DNA from: Clostridium sp. CAG:568
GTDB lineage: Bacteria > Bacillota_I > Bacilli_A > RFN20 > CAG-288
Direction: 5' to 3'
NCBI GenBank assembly: GCA_000434395.1
Contig: FR878803.1
Location: 1-64,000 of the forward strand
Length of the DNA: 64,000 nt
Positions 61,156 to 64,000 of the stretch are shown here, piece after piece. The notes under the pieces were generated by a model that did no database searches, was not told the DNA's origin, and saw only the letters and a list, made by a program, of their open reading frames with translations. A program made the translations under genes and the position numbers. Position 1 is the first letter of the stretch. Every line of letters begins with the position of its first letter.

Positions 61156-62205
61156 CTATTTTTTATAAATATACCTAGTATTGCGAGAAGTCCCTATTTT
61201 TTCAACAACTCCGCTTTTTACAAGCTTTCCTAAGACACTCTCAATAGTAGTAACACTTACATCTGGTAATACTTTATATATATCCGCTTTAGATAATGGT
61301 GTGATGCTGTTTTTCAATGTTTCTTCAATACGATTTGTCTTAGATAGTTTTTTACCATTGACAACACTAAATCTCATATCTAGTTCTCTATAGCAACGAA
61401 GAAGCATAAATATAAAGTTCTCTACAAAAGCAAAATAATCATTTTCGTTAAGGTCCCATCCCTTTGATGAAATTCTTAGTGCCTCATAGTAAAGATCTTT
61501 ATATTTATTGATTTGTTCCTCGTATGAAATATATTTAACAACGTCATATCCTTCTTTATATAAAAGCAACAAAGATAAAAGTCTACTCATTCTACCATTT
61601 CCATCTGAGAAAGGATGTATACATAAGAAATCTAAAATGACGCATGGAATAAGCAATAACGGATTTATACCATAATCTTGTTTCGCTGATAAATAGGCAA
61701 AATAAAGCTGTTCCATTGCTTTTGGTGTTTCTGATGCTGGTGTTGGACAAAAACGAACACTTCTATTACCATTCGCATCAATCTCTAATATAACATTGTC
61801 AGTATCTTTGTATTTTCCACCATACTGATAGTTTGTATATGAAAGCAACATTGAGTGAAGTGACAATATAGTATTCTCTGAAAAATCTAATGTTTTATAA
61901 TTCATGTGTATTAGATTGAGCGCATCTCTATAACCTGCAATCTCAGCTTCATCATGATTTAAAGGCGCACTGTTTTTATTTACGATTTCTTGTATTCTAC
62001 TATCGCTAGTTATGATGCCTTCAATAGCATTTGAGCTTTTAACTGATTGTACCTTAGCAATCTTCTCTAATTCATTAAATGCATCAGTATAGATTCTTTG
62101 CCTATCCAATGCTTTATTTTTCAATTCACCAATAGACAATGATAACGTGATAAATTTAGATGGTATGTTAGTATTTTTTAAAAAAGAATAATCAAACTTA
62201 TGCAT
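61156..62205 (-). CDS. Fic-family AMPylator, class II, with C-terminal winged helix
   Basis: This 349-residue Fic protein would transfer AMP (or another NMP) to target proteins. The catalytic loop HPFSDGNGR spans H197-R205 exactly. The autoinhibitory motif [ST]xxxE[GN] is present as S58-NAI-E62-G63 in the N-terminal domain, which makes it class II (self-inhibited, no separate antitoxin). The C-terminal ~65 residues (from about 290, PLSKADIYKVLPDVSVTTIESVLGKLVKSGVVEKIG) form a winged helix that could bind DNA. RBS TAGGAGGAA precedes the ATG. The palindromic upstream region suggests autoregulation. Confidence 0.93.
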   Translation of the reverse strand: MHKFDYSFLKNTNIPSKFITLSLSIGELKNKALDRQRIYTDAFNELEKIAKVQSVKSSNAIEGIITSDSRIQEIVNKNSAPLNHDEAEIAGYRDALNLIHMNYKTLDFSENTILSLHSMLLSYTNYQYGGKYKDTDNVILEIDANGNRSVRFCPTPASETPKAMEQLYFAYLSAKQDYGINPLLLIPCVILDFLCIHPFSDGNGRMSRLLSLLLLYKEGYDVVKYISYEEQINKYKDLYYEALRISSKGWDLNENDYFAFVENFIFMLLRCYRELDMRFSVVNGKKLSKTNRIEETLKNSITPLSKADIYKVLPDVSVTTIESVLGKLVKSGVVEKIGTSRNTRYIYKK

Positions 62206-62330
62206 ATATTCCTCCTAATGTGCATATATTTTGGCAAATAATATGCAGATATTCAAGCACTTTGTGGGTTAATCTGCATATTATTTATATTTTTATATGC
62301 ATTAAAACTATTCAATATGCAAAAAGAGTC
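62206..62330 (-). promoter_or_regulatory. Palindromic upstream region of fic with repeated ATATGCA
   Basis: A perfect 15-bp inverted repeat (62236-62250 with 62272-62286, AAATAATATGCAGAT / ATCTGCATATTATTT) lies 31-81 bases upstream of the fic ATG. The heptamer ATATGCA or its complement occurs about six times from 62203 to about 62320. It may be an operator bound by the Fic winged helix or another regulator. No unambiguous -35/-10 was assigned. Confidence 0.5.
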
Positions 62331-62618
62331 AACTCAACGATTCTATTGAACAATTAATCAGGGCTTCTCAAAAAAATAATCAATCATATAAATTTAAATT
62401 TCATAAAACAAAAAAGTCATCAGGTTTTAGTCTCTAAAAAGACTTGATCTGATGAATATAGTGGCAAAATCGCAAAAAAGAGGTTAAACCACTTATTTTG
62501 ATGTGAACCCCATTTCCTGTTCGATGACTCGAGTCCAAGATTTGGGGTTAACGTCATTTAAACTTATTTTAACAAGAAAAAAGGCTAATACCGAAGTATT
62601 AACCGCATTTACTGAATA
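62331..62618. other. Gene-free stretch with imperfect hairpins
   Basis: No gene seen. It holds an imperfect hairpin with TCATCAG / CTGATGA arms and inner AGTCT / AGACT (about 62417-62455), the palindrome GACTCGAGTC near 62525, and AACCCCA / TGGGGTT (62506-62512 with 62543-62549). None shows a convincing T-run terminator; some may be remnants of a mobile element. Confidence 0.4.
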
Positions 62619-62695
62619 TGGTGCCGACAAGTGGATTCGAACCACCAACCCTTCGCTTACGAAGCGACTGCTCTACCCTTAAGAGCTATGCCGGC
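62619..62695 (-). tRNA. tRNA-Thr (anticodon CGT), CCA encoded
   Basis: The 77-base cloverleaf on the minus strand is complete: acceptor GCCGGCA / TGTCGGC, D-stem GCTC/GAGC, anticodon loop TTCGTAA with anticodon CGT (codon ACG), variable loop GGGTT, T-arm GGTGG-TTCGAAT-CCACT, discriminator A and encoded CCA. The outermost anticodon-stem pair (G27-A43) is a mismatch. Confidence 0.95.
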
Positions 62696-62813
62696 ACAAC
62701 TTTGATATTTTAAAACAATTATCGCTTAAAAACAACATCTCTATATTTACTAAAAGAAAGAGATGATCCATATTAATTAATGTTAAAGATTTTTATTGAG
62801 GTTTAATTATCTA

Positions 62814-63017
62814 TTATTTTCTTACAAACCATTTGTTGGTCCAAACACTACGCTCTAGCTCAATAGAATTGTTACAGCTAGGACAAACTACATAACCACT
62901 ATCACTAACATAAGTCTCTCCAAAGAACGGTTTTATATCTGTTTGAGTAATAGCCAATTTAGCACCACAAGTAACACATGTGATCTTAATTTCTTTTCCT
63001 TCCTTTAACACTTTCAT
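62814..63017 (-). CDS. Small zinc-ribbon protein, 67 residues
   Basis: Unrecognised beyond the fold. It has two CxxC pairs (CVTCGAKL and CPSCNNSI), 29 residues apart, typical of a zinc ribbon, with a basic N-terminal MKVLKEGKEIK and the C-terminal end WTNKWFVRK. AAGGAAAGGAA precedes the ATG. It stands alone between tRNA-Thr and a gene-free stretch. Confidence 0.8.
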   Translation of the reverse strand: MKVLKEGKEIKITCVTCGAKLAITQTDIKPFFGETYVSDSGYVVCPSCNNSIELERSVWTNKWFVRK

Positions 63018-63207
63018 AAATAATGTACTCCTATCTAAAAGAAATTTTATTAATTCAAGCGCTTAAAAAGTGCTAAATCATTTATTTAATAAATACTTCC
63101 TAAATATCCGCTTAGTTAAGTATAATAATTTTAAATAACTTTTAAAATTTAATATTTAAAATTAAAATTGTCAATTTTTAATTAATACGAATTAATATAA
63201 AGAAATT

Positions 63208-63234
63208 AAAAATCACTCCATTGAAGGAGTGATT
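63208..63234 (-). terminator. Terminator after the gene at the right edge
   Basis: On the minus strand AATCACTCC-TTCAAT-GGAGTGATT (63226-63234 with 63211-63219) is followed by TTTAATTTC, 18 bases after the stop. Confidence 0.85.
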
Positions 63235-63251
63235 TAAATTTACATAAGCTG

Positions 63252-64000
63252 TTACTTAATCCAAATATTTTGAATCGAAGTTATCAATGAATCATAGATT
63301 GAAGCGATATTCTCAGGAAGCTCATTATCGCCACCGAACAAGCTTGTTGAAGAATGCCAATTTTGATATGTCTCTTCTACATTAGACTTTGCATTATTTA
63401 TCTTGGTAATAACTACTAAAGCTTCTTCTTTGCTAGTCACTTTTTGGGCTTCAGGTTTCAAAGCAGCGACATCTTCTTTAGCCTTAGCTTCCATCAATCC
63501 ATCGTACTTATCTACATTATCCGAGATGAGCTTAGCCTTAAAAGCATCATAATCAGAATCTTTTACATTACCGCTTTCATCGATAGCAAAGACATTCTTG
63601 CTCAATTGCATAGCTTTGCTCATAGTTGAACTAACAACTGCTAGGTCATCATAAGAAGTTATAGATCCAGCCAATTCAGTAATCTTATTTCTAAGCTTGG
63701 TGTTGACTTCCAAAGCTTTGGCTATAGAAGTATCGATTGAAGTTTTATTGTCACCATAGAACATAGAATATTGAGGATAGGTATGGCAACCATTGAATAT
63801 CTTGCAATCTTTATCAATAATCTTTCCAATCTTATCAAAGGAATCATATAAGGATTCTTCCTTGGTGTCTTCTACTATGACATTTATATACTCATCATAC
63901 AATGAGGCATACTTAGTCATCAAAGCATCTAACTTTGCCTTCTCAGCTTCAGTATAGCTAGATTCATAATTCTTGAAATAAGACAGTGTAACAGCATTGA
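63252..64000 (-). CDS. C-terminal part of an unknown, probably exported helical protein; start outside the window
   Basis: The frame stays open through position 64000, so the gene begins beyond the window; 249 residues are visible. An apparent TTG start at 63923 is not needed because the frame continues upstream (AVTLSYFKNYESSYTEAEKAKLDALM). The visible part is hydrophilic and helical, with repeated short charged stretches (SKEEALVVITKINNAKSNVEETYQNW), without cysteine motifs or membrane helices. Polar, Ser/Thr/Asp/Lys-rich composition is like the surface lipoproteins of this genome, but no signal peptide is visible here. Confidence 0.7.
   Translation of the reverse strand, partial: NAVTLSYFKNYESSYTEAEKAKLDALMTKYASLYDEYINVIVEDTKEESLYDSFDKIGKIIDKDCKIFNGCHTYPQYSMFYGDNKTSIDTSIAKALEVNTKLRNKITELAGSITSYDDLAVVSSTMSKAMQLSKNVFAIDESGNVKDSDYDAFKAKLISDNVDKYDGLMEAKAKEDVAALKPEAQKVTSKEEALVVITKINNAKSNVEETYQNWHSSTSLFGGDNELPENIASIYDSLITSIQNIWIK

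Noticed and set aside
59273..62552. GTTAACCCCA at 59273-59282 and its complement at 62543-62552 as attachment sites
   Set aside because: Ten bases in inverted, not direct, orientation; too short and in the wrong orientation for att sites.
1..64000. CRISPR array
   Set aside because: No regularly spaced 24-40-bp direct repeats with unique spacers were seen; the tandem repeats found are coding.
1..64000. Genetic code 4 (TGA = Trp), as in Mycoplasma
   Set aside because: TGA closes several genes (for example yfmF and the ABC ATPase with its ATGA overlap), and Trp is encoded by TGG throughout.

Overview
Organism: the window is AT-rich, uses strong AAGGAGG-type ribosome binding sites, and has short operons closed by hairpin/T-run terminators. 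It carries Firmicutes-type genes: ComFA/ComFC, YfmF/YfmH-type M16 peptidases, a BMP-NupABC-like nucleoside importer, LytTR/GHKL signalling and a plausible L13 leader. TGA is read as stop (for example at the yfmF/yfmH junction), so this is not a code-4 mollicute. I infer an uncultured low-GC anaerobe of the Bacilli, near the Erysipelotrichia or RF39-like lineages and probably from a gut; this rests on gene content, not on a marker-gene tree. Layout: 1-2.3 kb is an accessory edge with interleaved inverted repeats, an AbiEi/AbiEii toxin-antitoxin pair with an operator over its promoter, and a decayed fragment. 2.4-7.7 kb holds a LytTR/GHKL two-component system followed by a circularly permuted, doubly membrane-anchored GH3 beta-glycosidase. 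7.8-15.6 kb (minus strand) holds typA, a 50-residue membrane protein coupled to a 1393-residue membrane protein with 16 'SD-x-x-P-x-YWY' repeats, and an ABC-ATPase-like protein without its P-loop. 15.7-19 kb holds a HAD phosphatase and acyl-ACP thioesterase convergent with comFA-comFC. 19-24.7 kb is a JetABC/MksFEB-type SMC complex with no JetD beside it. 24.9-38.2 kb is the most unusual part: one tightly packed eight-gene minus-strand operon for a signal peptidase, a membrane-bound McrB-like AAA ATPase, a DUF2357-like zinc-ribbon protein, an ABC ATPase and permease, a large beta-helix surface protein, a lipoprotein with beta-strand repeats, and a VanZ-like protein whose extracellular part is almost entirely Ig-like. 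I regard it as the best candidate for an undescribed cell-surface system. 38-48 kb is lipid and carbon metabolism (DUF1624 protein, acyl-CoA ligase, PlsC, pullulanase, AcpS) plus the M16 peptidase pair. 48-53.5 kb holds ftsK with a very long acidic linker, rplM-rpsI with leader and promoter, and a membrane-anchored HNH protein. 53.8-59.2 kb is the nucleoside ABC importer, whose first permease has a 19-residue tandem duplication at its N terminus. 59.3-64 kb is an accessory/low-density tail: small zinc-ribbon proteins, an XRE regulator, a decayed winged-helix gene, a class II Fic protein with a palindromic upstream region, tRNA-Thr(CGT), and the C-terminal part of a gene that runs off the window. 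How the genes may work together: the GH3 enzyme, pullulanase, acyl-CoA ligase, AcpS and thioesterase fit a saccharolytic fermenter making its own membrane lipid. The eight-gene operon and the YWY-repeat protein look like lineage-specific envelope machinery. AbiE, Fic and possibly JetABC are defence or genome-maintenance modules.
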